The notes under the pieces: model-generated
What the model was told of the DNA's origin: nothing
What the model saw: only the letters and a program-made list of their open reading frames with translations
The model's database searches: none
Program-made: the position numbers and the translations under genes
Part shown: positions 15,888 through 24,013 of the stretch, piece after piece
Layout: each line of letters starts with the position of its first letter
Numbering within the stretch: position 1 is the first letter of the stretch
Origin: Variovorax paradoxus
GTDB taxonomy: Bacteria; Pseudomonadota; Gammaproteobacteria; Burkholderiales; Burkholderiaceae_C
Direction of reading: 5' to 3'
Length of the DNA: 64,000 nt
Assembly (NCBI RefSeq): GCF_009755665.1
Contig: NZ_CP046622.1
Coordinates: 2,294,001-2,358,000 of the forward strand

Positions 15888-18524
15888 ATGAACCAAGGCT
15901 ACCTTCTCGCCGACGCCAACAGCCTGGCTTATGCCCACCGCACCGGCGGGACGAAGCTGCTCGATATCTACTATGACTTGGCAAGCAAAGAACATCGCCT
16001 GCTCGCCATCACAACAACTGTTCGAGATGAGATCAAAAAGGCCCCACGCGGCCCCGAACTCCTGAAGTACATCTCTGATAGACACATTCCCGTCATCCCC
16101 ACACCGCAAACCGAGCAACAACTCGATGCAGGCCGCCTCCCTCGCAAAAACGCCGGCGAACACTCCATGACCGAAGTGGCTGCCCGGGAGCATGCCCAGG
16201 GCCGCAGCACCGCCGTGTGGTCCGACGACAAATTTTTCGCCTCCCCGCAAGAGCTGCAAAAGGCCCCCGGCATTCGGCCCACCAACAGCGCCGAAATGCT
16301 CGATCGCGCCTTCCAGAAGGGCGCCATCGCCAATGACGTTGCCGGTGAAGTGCAGTACCGCAAGTACATCGAGGCCTACCGGGCCCTCCCGGCCATCCAG
16401 GGCAGCACGCGCCTGAATGCCTTCGAGCCCCCCGCGCCCGGTCTGCGCGTGCGTGCGGCCGAGGCTGGCGCGGCCGACGTCGCCGCCATCGGCGGCAGGG
16501 CGGTCGTCGCCGGCACGGTCGCAGTGGACACCTACACCACCGCCCGACAAGCCATCCGCCTGCTCGATCAGGGCAATGTGACGGGCGCCCAATCCGAGGT
16601 CCTGCACTTCGGCGCGCGCAACCTGGGCATGGCCGGCGCTGCAGCGCTGGGCGCGCGTGCCGGTGCAGCTCTCGGAGGGGTGCCCGGCCTGATGATCGGC
16701 GGCGCCGTGAGCGGCGTGGCCGGCGCCGTCGCGGGCGACAAGCTCCTGGACGCCGCCGACCAGGCCCGCATCTACCACCAGCGCGGCAGCGACGGCAACG
16801 CCTGGCACCTGGACGAGCGCTCCGGCCACGGCTGGATGCGCATGAGCGCCGACGAGGGGCCGGGCCGCGGCGGGATGCCCATGCGCCCTGTCCATGCCGA
16901 CGCCCGTTTGGCCGACGAGTTGAACTACAAGGCCAGCAGCACGGCCGCCGAGCTGGCGCTGGCCCGTCCGCCTGCCCCCAAAGACCCGTACTCGCACACC
17001 CCCGAGACCATCGGCGAACAGGTGCGCCCCGGCATCGGCGCCGGCCAGCCGTGGATACGCGATCCGCAAAGCCATGTCTGGACGCGGCAGGCCACCGAAG
17101 CGGCCACGCCCATGACGCACGGCATGCCGGTCCAGCGCACGGTCGCGGCCAGCCCCGAGCAGACGCTGCAACTGGAGGCGGCGGCACAGCGCGTCATGGC
17201 CGAGAACATCGCCCACAGCCCGCAAGCCATCGCGCAACGCTATCTGGAGGCCTACGCTCAGCATGGATGGAAGCAGCACGGCTCGGTGCCGGCCGCCGTC
17301 ACCCACGGCACCTCAGGTCATGTGCGCGAGGAGCCCCATGCCACGCCACGGCACACGCCTGCGCAGCCGCAGCCCGCGAGCGGCCACCTGACACCTCAGC
17401 AGATCGAGCGCATCACCACGCATGAATCGCGCATCGTGCCCACGCCAGGGGGCATGAGCTTTGCCGAGGCGCACCGGCGCCGCGACGAACCCGAGCAGAT
17501 TTCCCCGGGCTCGTTGCGGCCCGTGGGCAAGCTGGATACATCCCAGATGGACAAGGGCAGCCGGTTGTACCGGATGCACCTGGCGCAGGAGCAGGCCCAT
17601 ATGCGCGACCTGGAGATTGCGCTGGCGCAGGACAGGGAGCGGTTCAAGAACGAGCCCAAGCTTCCACAGCCCTCGGTGGAGCGCACGCAGGAGCGCGTGC
17701 AGGAACGTACGCAGGAACGTACGCAGGACCATTCGCCAGGGCGTTTGCTGGAGGAGGTACCTGTGGCACAGGCGCATGTCAGCCCTGCTCGGCCGGCCGC
17801 TGGCGCCGAGGCGATGCACTCGCTGACAACCCACGCCTCAACCCACGCCTCAGTGGCGGCCCCGGTGCACTCGAACCCTCAGGGCGATGCCGCAGCCCTT
17901 GCGGCGGCGCAAGCCCAGGCGGCTGCGGCGCAGGCCGAATTGGCCGCGACGCGACAGCAGAGGGCACGCATGGCCGCAGAGCGACACGACGGCCTGGAGC
18001 GGCGTGATGAGCGCGATGAGAGGGACCAGCGCGATCAGCCTGAGACCACGCAACTCGCGCAAGGCCGCGACACCCGGCAAGATTCGGAGGCTGGCACGCA
18101 CGGCAAGCAGGTATCCGCCACTGCCGTTGCTGATGCGAGCCGCCCGTTGCTGCGTGAATTCAGCGACCCGGGTCATCCCCAGCATGCGCTGTACAACACC
18201 CTCAAAGAGGTGCTTCCCGAGGGTACGTCTCCGAGATGGGTGGCACAGGCGACGGCGGCCTGCTACATGTCGAACATCAGGAAGCCCGACGATCTGGGCG
18301 ACGTCCACGGCATCAACGGAACGGTTCTGTTCAGGTCGACCTCGTTGCCCGGCCGATACGCCGCTCTTGAAGCCACGCAGCCTTTACGCACAGTGCAGCA
18401 GACCATGCAGGACGTGCAGCAGTTCGACGAGCAGCGCGCGCATGATCGAGTCCACGCTCAGGCTCAGGCTCAGGCTGCAGTGCAATCCAACCAGCAGCAG
18501 GGGCCGGCGCTGGGCGGGCGATGA
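15888..18524 (+). CDS. Putative antibacterial type IV secretion effector: N-terminal PIN nuclease-like domain, C-terminal XVIPCD-like signal
   Basis: An 878-residue modular protein. Residues 1-145 look like a PIN RNase: LLADANSLAYAH (D9), VRDEI (E48), GEHSMTEVA (E91/E96), VWSDDKFF (D113/D114) and a closing NSAEMLDRAFQKGAI helix, the spacing of acids seen in VapC-type enzymes. Residues about 186-310 are Gly/Ala-rich and hydrophobic, followed by ARIYHQRGSDGNAWHLDE, which recalls the linker of other XVIPCD effectors. Residues about 330-740 are low-complexity, Pro/Gln/charged, with a small ERTQERVQERTQERTQ repeat. Residues about 751-878 (SDPGHPQHALYNTL, then a glutamine-rich tail) resemble the Xanthomonas VirD4-interacting conserved domain. 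No type IV secretion genes are in the window. Function is inference from motifs; no family search was possible. Confidence 0.65.
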   Translation: MNQGYLLADANSLAYAHRTGGTKLLDIYYDLASKEHRLLAITTTVRDEIKKAPRGPELLKYISDRHIPVIPTPQTEQQLDAGRLPRKNAGEHSMTEVAAREHAQGRSTAVWSDDKFFASPQELQKAPGIRPTNSAEMLDRAFQKGAIANDVAGEVQYRKYIEAYRALPAIQGSTRLNAFEPPAPGLRVRAAEAGAADVAAIGGRAVVAGTVAVDTYTTARQAIRLLDQGNVTGAQSEVLHFGARNLGMAGAAALGARAGAALGGVPGLMIGGAVSGVAGAVAGDKLLDAADQARIYHQRGSDGNAWHLDERSGHGWMRMSADEGPGRGGMPMRPVHADARLADELNYKASSTAAELALARPPAPKDPYSHTPETIGEQVRPGIGAGQPWIRDPQSHVWTRQATEAATPMTHGMPVQRTVAASPEQTLQLEAAAQRVMAENIAHSPQAIAQRYLEAYAQHGWKQHGSVPAAVTHGTSGHVREEPHATPRHTPAQPQPASGHLTPQQIERITTHESRIVPTPGGMSFAEAHRRRDEPEQISPGSLRPVGKLDTSQMDKGSRLYRMHLAQEQAHMRDLEIALAQDRERFKNEPKLPQPSVERTQERVQERTQERTQDHSPGRLLEEVPVAQAHVSPARPAAGAEAMHSLTTHASTHASVAAPVHSNPQGDAAALAAAQAQAAAAQAELAATRQQRARMAAERHDGLERRDERDERDQRDQPETTQLAQGRDTRQDSEAGTHGKQVSATAVADASRPLLREFSDPGHPQHALYNTLKEVLPEGTSPRWVAQATAACYMSNIRKPDDLGDVHGINGTVLFRSTSLPGRYAALEATQPLRTVQQTMQDVQQFDEQRAHDRVHAQAQAQAAVQSNQQQGPALGGR

Positions 18525-18671
18525 GGGCGCACACCAAGAGGCACATCAACAAGATCAAGCAATGAACTGCGCCACCTTCCCGCGATAGCGCGCAGTCAAC
18601 CCCTCCGAGTGGCTGTGGCGGAATCAAGGCGGCGGCCTGCCTGAAACGACACTCGAAGAGAAGGCCCGGAG

Positions 18672-19328
18672 CTAAACCTGAATCAACCCCCACCGCAGCG
18701 CCACCCACGTCAGCTCCGCCTGGTTGGTCGCCCCCAGCTTCTGCTTCACGCGGTACAGGTGCGAACCCACCGTGCTGAGCGAAAGGTTCAGCGTGCTTGC
18801 AATCTGCGCCACCGTCATGCCGCGCGCAAGCTGGATGAAAACCGAGAACTCGCGCTCGCTGAGCAGGTCTGCGGGGTTGGCTTCGCCCTCAATCTGGGCG
18901 GTGGCCAGCGCCTGCGCGGTGTTCGCGTCGATATAGCGCTCGCCGCGTGCCACGGCCTTCACGGCGGCAATCAGCGCTTCGGGCGCGCTGCGCTTGGCCA
19001 GGTAGCCCAGGGCGCCCGCGCGCAGCACGCGGCGCGGATGAATGGTGTCCTCGTGCGCCGAGAGCGCGAGCACGCGCGCCTTCGGGTCGTGGGCCAGCAG
19101 GCGCCGCAAGGCTTCGAGGCCGCCCATGCCGGGCATTGAAAGGTCCATCACCACCAGGTCGGGCTGCACCTGCGGGTAGTCCTGGCAGGCCTGCTCGCCG
19201 GTGTCGGCTTCGGCCGCCACTTCGATCTGCGCGTCGGCCAAGAGCATGCGAAAGCCCATGCGCACCAGCGCATGGTCGTCCACCAGCATCACTCGAATCG
19301 GCTGGGCTGCCTGAACTGCCTGGGTCAT
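18672..19328 (-). CDS. moxX: NarL/FixJ-type response regulator, MoxX-like
   Basis: A 218-residue response regulator. The receiver domain has VMLVDDHALVRMG and the phospho-acceptor D62 in VVMDLSMPGMGG; a LuxR-type helix-turn-helix fills about residues 150-200 (LSEREFSVFIQLARG, then VAQIASTLNLSLSTVGSHL). Its start overlaps the end of the sensor kinase gene. Together they match the MoxYX/FlhSR-type systems that control PQQ-dependent methanol oxidation. Position beside pqqABCDE and the xox/mxa operon supports control of those genes, but the target sites are not proven. It ends 147 bases from the effector gene, facing it. Confidence 0.8.
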   Translation of the reverse strand: MTQAVQAAQPIRVMLVDDHALVRMGFRMLLADAQIEVAAEADTGEQACQDYPQVQPDLVVMDLSMPGMGGLEALRRLLAHDPKARVLALSAHEDTIHPRRVLRAGALGYLAKRSAPEALIAAVKAVARGERYIDANTAQALATAQIEGEANPADLLSEREFSVFIQLARGMTVAQIASTLNLSLSTVGSHLYRVKQKLGATNQAELTWVALRWGLIQV

Positions 19329-20710
19329 GTGTCTGTGTTCTCCGCTTCGTCTGCCCGCATGGGCAGCCGCACCGTCAATCGGGCGCCGCTGGGCTCGGCG
19401 GGCTCGAGGCGCAATTCGCCGCCCAGGCTGTCGATGCGCTCGGCGAGCCATCGCAGGCCATAGTGCCCTGTGCTGGTTTCCCTTGCGGCCTCAGGGCCGG
19501 GCAGGCCGCGACCGTCGTCGGTTAGCGTGAGCTTTACCGATTGCTCTTCGCCCTGCAAGGCCAGCACGATGCGGTGCGCCTCGCCGTGGCGCAGGGCGTT
19601 GGTAATGCCTTCCTGCGCGGCGCGGTACAGCACCAGCGCGGTGTCGGTGTCGAGCCGCAGGCGGTCGAGCTCGAGCTCCAGGCTCCATTCGACCTGCACA
19701 TCGCCGTGGCTGTTGCGCGTGCGCTCCACCAGGTCTTCGAGCGCGGCCACCAGGCCGAACTTGTCGAGCACCAGGGGCGTCAGGCGCGGGATCATGCCGT
19801 GCATGGCGATGTAGAGCCGGCCCGATTCCTCGGCAATGAGCCGTGCGGCCTGCTCGGCCTGCGGATCGAGCGCCTGCACGCGCTGCGCGATCGAAAGCGC
19901 CATGCTGCGCATTGCGGTGACCGATTGCCCCAGTTCGTCGTGCAGCTCTCGCGCGATGAGGCGGCGCTCCTGCTCTATCTTCTGGTCGACCCAGCGGCCG
20001 AGCTCGCGGCTTTCCGAAAGGCGGCTTTCGGCGCGCACGGCGCGCCGCTCGGTTTCGATGTGCTGCTGCAGCATGCCGACCATGCGGTTGAACGCGGAGC
20101 CGATGGCCGCCGCCTCGGTGCCGGGCAAGGCGCGCAGCGCGACATCGAAGCGCCCGCTTTCAAGCTGGTTGAGGGCATGGACGATGTCCGCGAACGGCCG
20201 TGTTGCGCGCCCCACGAGCCAGAACACGCCCGCGTTGACGACCGCCAGCAGGCCCAGCGCGCTGAGCATCAGCAGCACGAAGTCGTCCCAGGCGTCGAGC
20301 ACCGCACGCGAGGCGTTCGAAAGCACCATCAACCGCCCGCCCGGAAACGCGATGGACAGTTGCGAGGGCGGCGGCGAGACAAGGCCGGCAAACCAGTCCG
20401 GCGCATCGCGGCCGGCCTTGTAGACCGAGGTAGGCGAGCTGTACAGCACGCGGTCGTCGTTGTCGAGCAGCGTGATGTCGTTGGACCGAACGCGCCCCAC
20501 ACCCTGCAGAAACGACAGCATGGCCGGCGTACCCTGCGCCGCGTAGAGCCACGCGGTGCGGTTGAGCAACTGGGCCGCCACGCGATTGGCGGCCACCACT
20601 TCTTCATGCACCGACTCGCGCATGGCGCGCACCTGCAGCGCGAGCATGGCCGCAACGAACAGCAGCGTGAGCAGGCTGACGATCAGGTTGATCTTCAGGC
20701 GCAGCGTCAT
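19325..20710 (-). CDS. moxY: Sensor histidine kinase of the NarX/UhpB type, MoxY-like
   Basis: A 461-residue inner-membrane kinase. Transmembrane helices lie at about 7-26 and 143-166, enclosing a periplasmic sensor of roughly 115 residues that resembles the LapD/MoxY N-terminal domain. A HAMP-like segment follows (about 167-220), then a HisKA_3 dimerisation helix with H257 in LIARELHDELGQS, and an ATP-binding HATPase domain (NALRHG, LTDDGRGL, GLRWLAERIDSLGG). ATGA overlaps on both sides place it in one operon with the iminopeptidase and the response regulator. The signal sensed (methanol, formaldehyde or a lanthanide-linked cue) cannot be told from sequence. Confidence 0.85.
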   Translation of the reverse strand: MTLRLKINLIVSLLTLLFVAAMLALQVRAMRESVHEEVVAANRVAAQLLNRTAWLYAAQGTPAMLSFLQGVGRVRSNDITLLDNDDRVLYSSPTSVYKAGRDAPDWFAGLVSPPPSQLSIAFPGGRLMVLSNASRAVLDAWDDFVLLMLSALGLLAVVNAGVFWLVGRATRPFADIVHALNQLESGRFDVALRALPGTEAAAIGSAFNRMVGMLQQHIETERRAVRAESRLSESRELGRWVDQKIEQERRLIARELHDELGQSVTAMRSMALSIAQRVQALDPQAEQAARLIAEESGRLYIAMHGMIPRLTPLVLDKFGLVAALEDLVERTRNSHGDVQVEWSLELELDRLRLDTDTALVLYRAAQEGITNALRHGEAHRIVLALQGEEQSVKLTLTDDGRGLPGPEAARETSTGHYGLRWLAERIDSLGGELRLEPAEPSGARLTVRLPMRADEAENTDT

Positions 20711-21708
20711 GGCCCGCGCCCGTCGCCGAAGTGGCCGTGCTGCGCATAGCTGTCGAGCGCGGTGACCATGGCCGAAGCCATCGCCGGATGCGAAGGGTCA
20801 TGGCCCGCGCCATGGACCCACCGAAGCTGGCTGTGCGCGATGCGCTCGTGCACCGCCTGTGCGCCTTCGGGCCGGCAGATGCGGTCGTCGCGCGAATGCA
20901 GCAACAGGGTCGGCACCTTCGGGAGCGTATCGAGACGGTCGAGAAGGGGGGGCGCGCCGAGCCAGCAGCGATGCAGCAGGTAATGGCTCTGCACGCGGTA
21001 GCGGTCGACCAGCGCCTCGAGCGTCTCGCGGCCGGGTTGCACGTCGGTAGTCGAAACGGGCTCGCCGCCGGCCAACGTTCTTTCCCACTGCCACCAGGCA
21101 AGGGCGAGCCGCCGCGGCAGATCCTTATCGCCGTCGGCCGCGGGCTCCTGCAGGCCTTGTGCCAGATAGCCCAGCATGTCGTGGCGCTGATTCGCCGGCA
21201 CTGCGGATGCAAAACGCGCCCATTCGGCAGGCGCGCGGCCCGCGGTGTCCTGGAAGAAATCTTCGATGTATTCGGCGTTCGGCAGGAACACCGCGCGCAG
21301 CAGCAAGGCCGCGATTGCCTGCGGCTCGAACGCCGCATGGGCGAGCGCCAGCGTGGCGCCCCACGAACCACCGACAACCAGCCAGCGCGGCACTTCGAGC
21401 CGTTCGCGCACAAGGCGCAAATCCTCTAGCAGATCCTCGGTGCGGTTATGCGCCGTCGCACCGCGCGGACGGCTCCGGCCCGCGCCGCGCTGGTCGATGC
21501 TGATCACCCGATACCGCGCGGGGTCAAAGAAGCGGCGCAGCAGCGGCGAGCCGCCCGAGCCCGGTCCGCCATGCAGCACCACGGCGCAGATGCCCGTCGG
21601 ATCACCACTTTCTTCTACATGCAGCACGTGGCCGTGCGGCGCCTCCATTGCGTGGATGCGCCAAGGCTGGGTTTCTGGGTAGAGGCCGTTAGAAAGCACG
21701 AGGGCCAT
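20707..21708 (-). CDS. pip: Proline iminopeptidase-like alpha/beta hydrolase
   Basis: A 333-residue alpha/beta-hydrolase of the S33 peptidase family. HGGPGSGGSP is the oxyanion-hole motif, VVGGSWGATLALAHA the nucleophile elbow (GGSWG), HSRDDRICRP the acid loop and VHGAGHDPSHP the catalytic His. It would cleave N-terminal proline from peptides, in the cytoplasm since no signal peptide is seen. It is the first gene of the pip-moxY-moxX operon and diverges from pqqA with 161 bases between starts. No PqqF/PqqG protease gene is in the window, so a side role in trimming PqqA-derived peptide can be imagined, but nothing in the sequence shows it. Confidence 0.85.
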   Translation of the reverse strand: MALVLSNGLYPETQPWRIHAMEAPHGHVLHVEESGDPTGICAVVLHGGPGSGGSPLLRRFFDPARYRVISIDQRGAGRSRPRGATAHNRTEDLLEDLRLVRERLEVPRWLVVGGSWGATLALAHAAFEPQAIAALLLRAVFLPNAEYIEDFFQDTAGRAPAEWARFASAVPANQRHDMLGYLAQGLQEPAADGDKDLPRRLALAWWQWERTLAGGEPVSTTDVQPGRETLEALVDRYRVQSHYLLHRCWLGAPPLLDRLDTLPKVPTLLLHSRDDRICRPEGAQAVHERIAHSQLRWVHGAGHDPSHPAMASAMVTALDSYAQHGHFGDGRGP

Positions 21709-21734
21709 GGTACGCGGTGGCTCCGTGGCCGCTA

Positions 21735-21764
21735 TTCATGAAAATCATGAAGTCCCATTCATGA
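21735..21764. promoter_or_regulatory. Operator-like cluster of three TTCATGA half-sites between pip and pqqA
   Basis: TTCATGA (21735-21741), three bases, its exact inverse TCATGAA (21745-21751), six bases, then TTCATGA again (21758-21764). The first pair is a perfect 7-base-arm palindrome. It lies in the divergent promoter region of pip-moxYX and pqqA and is therefore a good candidate binding site for a dimeric regulator such as the MoxX-like protein. The protein that binds is not known from sequence. Confidence 0.55.
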
Positions 21765-21869
21765 TTTCACGGCTAGGTTGCGGCCGTGCATCGGTTCAAT
21801 ATGCGTTCTGGAGCGCTCGAAGTTCCCGCAGTCGCCAGGTGGCGCTGTGCAACCTTTTCAGGAGACTCT

Positions 21870-21944
21870 ATGAAATGGGAAACCCCGACGGCAACTGATC
21901 TTCGCTTCGGCTTCGAGATCACGATGTACGTCAGCGCACGCTGA
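21870..21944 (+). CDS. pqqA: PQQ precursor peptide PqqA
   Basis: A 24-residue peptide starting MKWETPTATDLR and ending TMYVSAR. It has the conserved Glu16 and Tyr20 (E-I-T-M-Y), which PqqE cross-links to form the PQQ skeleton. The ribosome-binding site GGAGA lies 7-8 bases upstream of the ATG. It is the first gene of pqqABCDE. A short stem-loop between it and pqqB probably lets the peptide be made in excess over the enzymes, as is usual for this gene. Confidence 0.96.
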   Translation: MKWETPTATDLRFGFEITMYVSAR

Positions 21945-21958
21945 TTGCGCGCTTCTTC

Positions 21959-21990
21959 ACAACCCGTCCCGGCACGCCAGGGCGGGTTGT
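21959..21990 (+). terminator. Stem-loop between pqqA and pqqB (attenuator-like)
   Basis: ACAACCCG at 21959-21966 pairs with CGGGTTGT at 21983-21990, giving an 8-base-pair stem with a 16-base loop. It lies between the pqqA stop and the pqqB start. Only a few T residues follow, so it is more likely a partial terminator or RNA-processing/stability element than a full stop. Confidence 0.6.
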
Positions 21991-22014
21991 TTCGAACCCC
22001 CTCTTTCTTATTCG

Positions 22015-22935
22015 ATGCGCATTACCGTTCTGGGCTCCGCCGCCGGCGGCGGCTTTCCGCAATGGAACTGCAACTGCCCCAACTGTGCGGGTGTGCGTGC
22101 CGGCACTGTGCGCGCCAAGCCGCGCACGCAGTCGTCGATTTTTGTACGGCCTGACGATGGCGAAGACGGCGTGCTGTTCAACGCGTCGCCCGACATCCTG
22201 GAGCAGATCCGCAGCAGCCCGGTGCTGCAGCCGGGGCGCGCATTGCGCGACACCGCCATTTCCGGCGTGGTGCTGATCGACGGACAGGTCGACCATGCCA
22301 CGGGCCTTTTCATGCTGCGCGAGCGCGGCACGCCGCTGCCGCTGTGGTGCACCGACCCCGTGGCGGAAGACCTGAGTCAGGGTAATCCCGTGCTGCGGTT
22401 GCTGTCGCACTATTGCGGCGTGGCGCGTCACCCGATTGCGCTCGACGGCAATGCCTTCGAGGTGCCGGGCGTGCCCGACCTGAGCTTTCGCGCCATGGCG
22501 CTCACCGGCAAGGCCGCGCCGTATTCGCCGCACCGCGAACAGCAGGTGCCGGGCGACAACATCGGTGTGACCCTGTTCGACCGCAGGAGCGGCAAGAGCC
22601 TGTTCTATGCGCCGGGCCTGGGCGCAATCACGCCGCCCGTGTTCGACGCGATGGCAACGGCCGATGCGGTCATGGTCGACGGCACCTTCTGGACCGACGA
22701 CGAAATGGTTCGCCTGGGCGTCAGCGGCAAGCGCGCGCGCGAGATCGGCCATCTGCCGCAGTCCGGCGAGGGCGGAATGATCGAATGGCTGACGCGGCTG
22801 CCCGCGGGCACGCGGCGCATGCTCATTCACATCAACAACACCAACCCCATCCTCGACGAAGACTCCGACGAGCACGCGTTGCTGCGGCGCGCGGGCATCG
22901 AGCCCTGCGAGGACGGGATGACGATTCAACTCTGA
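22015..22935 (+). CDS. pqqB: PQQ biosynthesis protein PqqB
   Basis: A 306-residue metallo-beta-lactamase-fold protein typical in length for PqqB. It begins [19 protein letters not shown] with the Cys-rich zinc segment NCNCPNCAG, and has [15 protein letters not shown] and [14 protein letters not shown]. PqqB is an oxygen-dependent hydroxylase acting on the cross-linked tyrosine. It follows the stem-loop after pqqA and ends 23 bases before pqqC. Confidence 0.95.
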   Translation: MRITVLGSAAGGGFPQWNCNCPNCAGVRAGTVRAKPRTQSSIFVRPDDGEDGVLFNASPDILEQIRSSPVLQPGRALRDTAISGVVLIDGQVDHATGLFMLRERGTPLPLWCTDPVAEDLSQGNPVLRLLSHYCGVARHPIALDGNAFEVPGVPDLSFRAMALTGKAAPYSPHREQQVPGDNIGVTLFDRRSGKSLFYAPGLGAITPPVFDAMATADAVMVDGTFWTDDEMVRLGVSGKRAREIGHLPQSGEGGMIEWLTRLPAGTRRMLIHINNTNPILDEDSDEHALLRRAGIEPCEDGMTIQL

Positions 22936-22958
22936 AGCCAAGCGCCGAGCCCACCACC

Positions 22959-23723
22959 ATGCACGCCGACAGAATCCAGGATCCGTTTCGACCGGCCGCG
23001 GGCGGCCAGCAGAACGCGCCGGCATGGAGCCGCGACGACTTCGAAGCCAAGCTGCGCGAGCGCGGCCGCAGCTATCACATTCACCATCCGTTCAACGTCA
23101 TGCTCAATAGCGGCCGCGCCTCGCCCGAGCAGATCCGCGGCTGGGTGGCCAACCGCTTCTACTACCAGATCGCCATCCCCATCAAGGACGGCGCGGTGAT
23201 CTCGAACTGCCCCGATCCCGCGGTGCGGCGCGGCTGGGTGCAGCGCATCCTCGACCACGACGGCTTCGAGCTCGGCGGCATCAAGGACGAAGGCGGCATC
23301 GAAGCCTGGCTGCGCCTGGCCGAAGCCGTGGGCCTGTCGCGCGAAGAGGTGACCGACCTGCGCCACGTGGTGCCGGCCATGCGCTTTGCAGTGGATGCCT
23401 ACGTGAACTTTGCGCGCCGCGCGCCGTGGCAAGAGGCGGTGTGCTCGTCGCTCACCGAACTCTTCGCACCCGAAATCCATAAGCAGCGCCTGGCCACCTG
23501 GCCGGAGCACTACAGCTGGATCGAGCCGGGCGGCCTGAGCTACTTTCGCAACCGCGTGAGCCAGGCGCGGCGCGACGTGGAGCAGGGCCTGGCCATCACG
23601 CTCGACCACTTCGACACCCGCGCACTGCAAGAGCGTGCGCTGGAAGTGCTGCAGTTCAAGCTCGACATTCTCTGGGCCATGAACGATGCGATGGCCACGC
23701 GCTACGGGGTCAGCAGCACATGA
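22959..23723 (+). CDS. pqqC: Pyrroloquinoline-quinone synthase PqqC
   Basis: A 254-residue helical oxidase of the TENA/PqqC fold that carries out the last ring closure and eight-electron oxidation of PQQ synthesis. Characteristic segments include [33 protein letters not shown] and [16 protein letters not shown], with the active-site His, Tyr and Arg residues of the family. The first 15 residues form a variable tail. Its stop overlaps the pqqD start (ATGA). Confidence 0.95.
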   Translation: MHADRIQDPFRPAAGGQQNAPAWSRDDFEAKLRERGRSYHIHHPFNVMLNSGRASPEQIRGWVANRFYYQIAIPIKDGAVISNCPDPAVRRGWVQRILDHDGFELGGIKDEGGIEAWLRLAEAVGLSREEVTDLRHVVPAMRFAVDAYVNFARRAPWQEAVCSSLTELFAPEIHKQRLATWPEHYSWIEPGGLSYFRNRVSQARRDVEQGLAITLDHFDTRALQERALEVLQFKLDILWAMNDAMATRYGVSST

Positions 23724-24013
23724 CAGCAACCAAAGCCGTGCTCACCGCCGAAAGCAAACCCCGCGTCGGCCCCGGCTTTCGCCTGCAATGGGAGCCGGCG
23801 CAAGAGTGCCATGTGCTGCTGTACCCCGAGGGCATGGTGCGGCTGAACGGCAGCGCTGGCGAGATCATGAAGCGCTGCGATGGCGAGCGCAGCGTGGCGC
23901 AGATCGTGGCCGACCTGGAACAAGCCTTCGACACCACCGGGCTCGAACCCGAGGTGCGCGGCTTCGTCGAAATGGCGGCGCAGCAGAACTGGCTGCGCTG
24001 GGACCCTGCATGA
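23720..24013 (+). CDS. pqqD: PqqA-binding chaperone PqqD
   Basis: A 97-residue RiPP recognition element. It binds PqqA and delivers it to PqqE. The conserved core is [26 protein letters not shown] followed by [11 protein letters not shown] and a helix ending in [11 protein letters not shown]. Start and stop overlap pqqC and pqqE respectively, so translation of the three is coupled. Confidence 0.93.
   Translation: MTATKAVLTAESKPRVGPGFRLQWEPAQECHVLLYPEGMVRLNGSAGEIMKRCDGERSVAQIVADLEQAFDTTGLEPEVRGFVEMAAQQNWLRWDPA

Larger units (their letters stand above)
13741..16200 (+). repeat. Three tandem copies of an immunity gene plus the start of a PIN gene, period 832 bp
   Basis: The small-gene starts lie at 13759, 14591 and 15423, exactly 832 bases apart twice. 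Each unit holds a GAGAGGAAAAA ribosome-binding region, a gene of about 145 codons, a 15-base spacer containing GAGGAG, and about 310 bases of a PIN-like gene. In units 1 and 2 homology with the full-length third PIN gene stops at the same base, after CATGCCCAGG (14523, 15353 and 16200). Both then continue with a shared tail that ends GTTGATGCAATAGCGCCG. Units have diverged by substitutions, one base deletion (unit 1) and one nonsense change (unit 2), so they are old duplications rather than a recent assembly artefact. Base composition is visibly less GC-rich than the flanks. Confidence 0.9.

Noticed and set aside
17680..17740. Short direct repeats (ERTQ/ERVQ) as a CRISPR-like array
   Set aside because: They are in-frame coding repeats of 12 bases with no spacers.
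14214..18524. The array as a set of VapBC toxin-antitoxin modules
   Set aside because: The upstream small protein has no DNA-binding domain of the VapB type, and the only complete PIN gene is 878 residues with a secretion-like C-terminus, which does not fit an intracellular VapC.
13360..18671. A mobile element carrying the effector array
   Set aside because: No transposase, integrase, terminal inverted repeats or tRNA attachment site was found, so only a base-composition hint of transfer remains.
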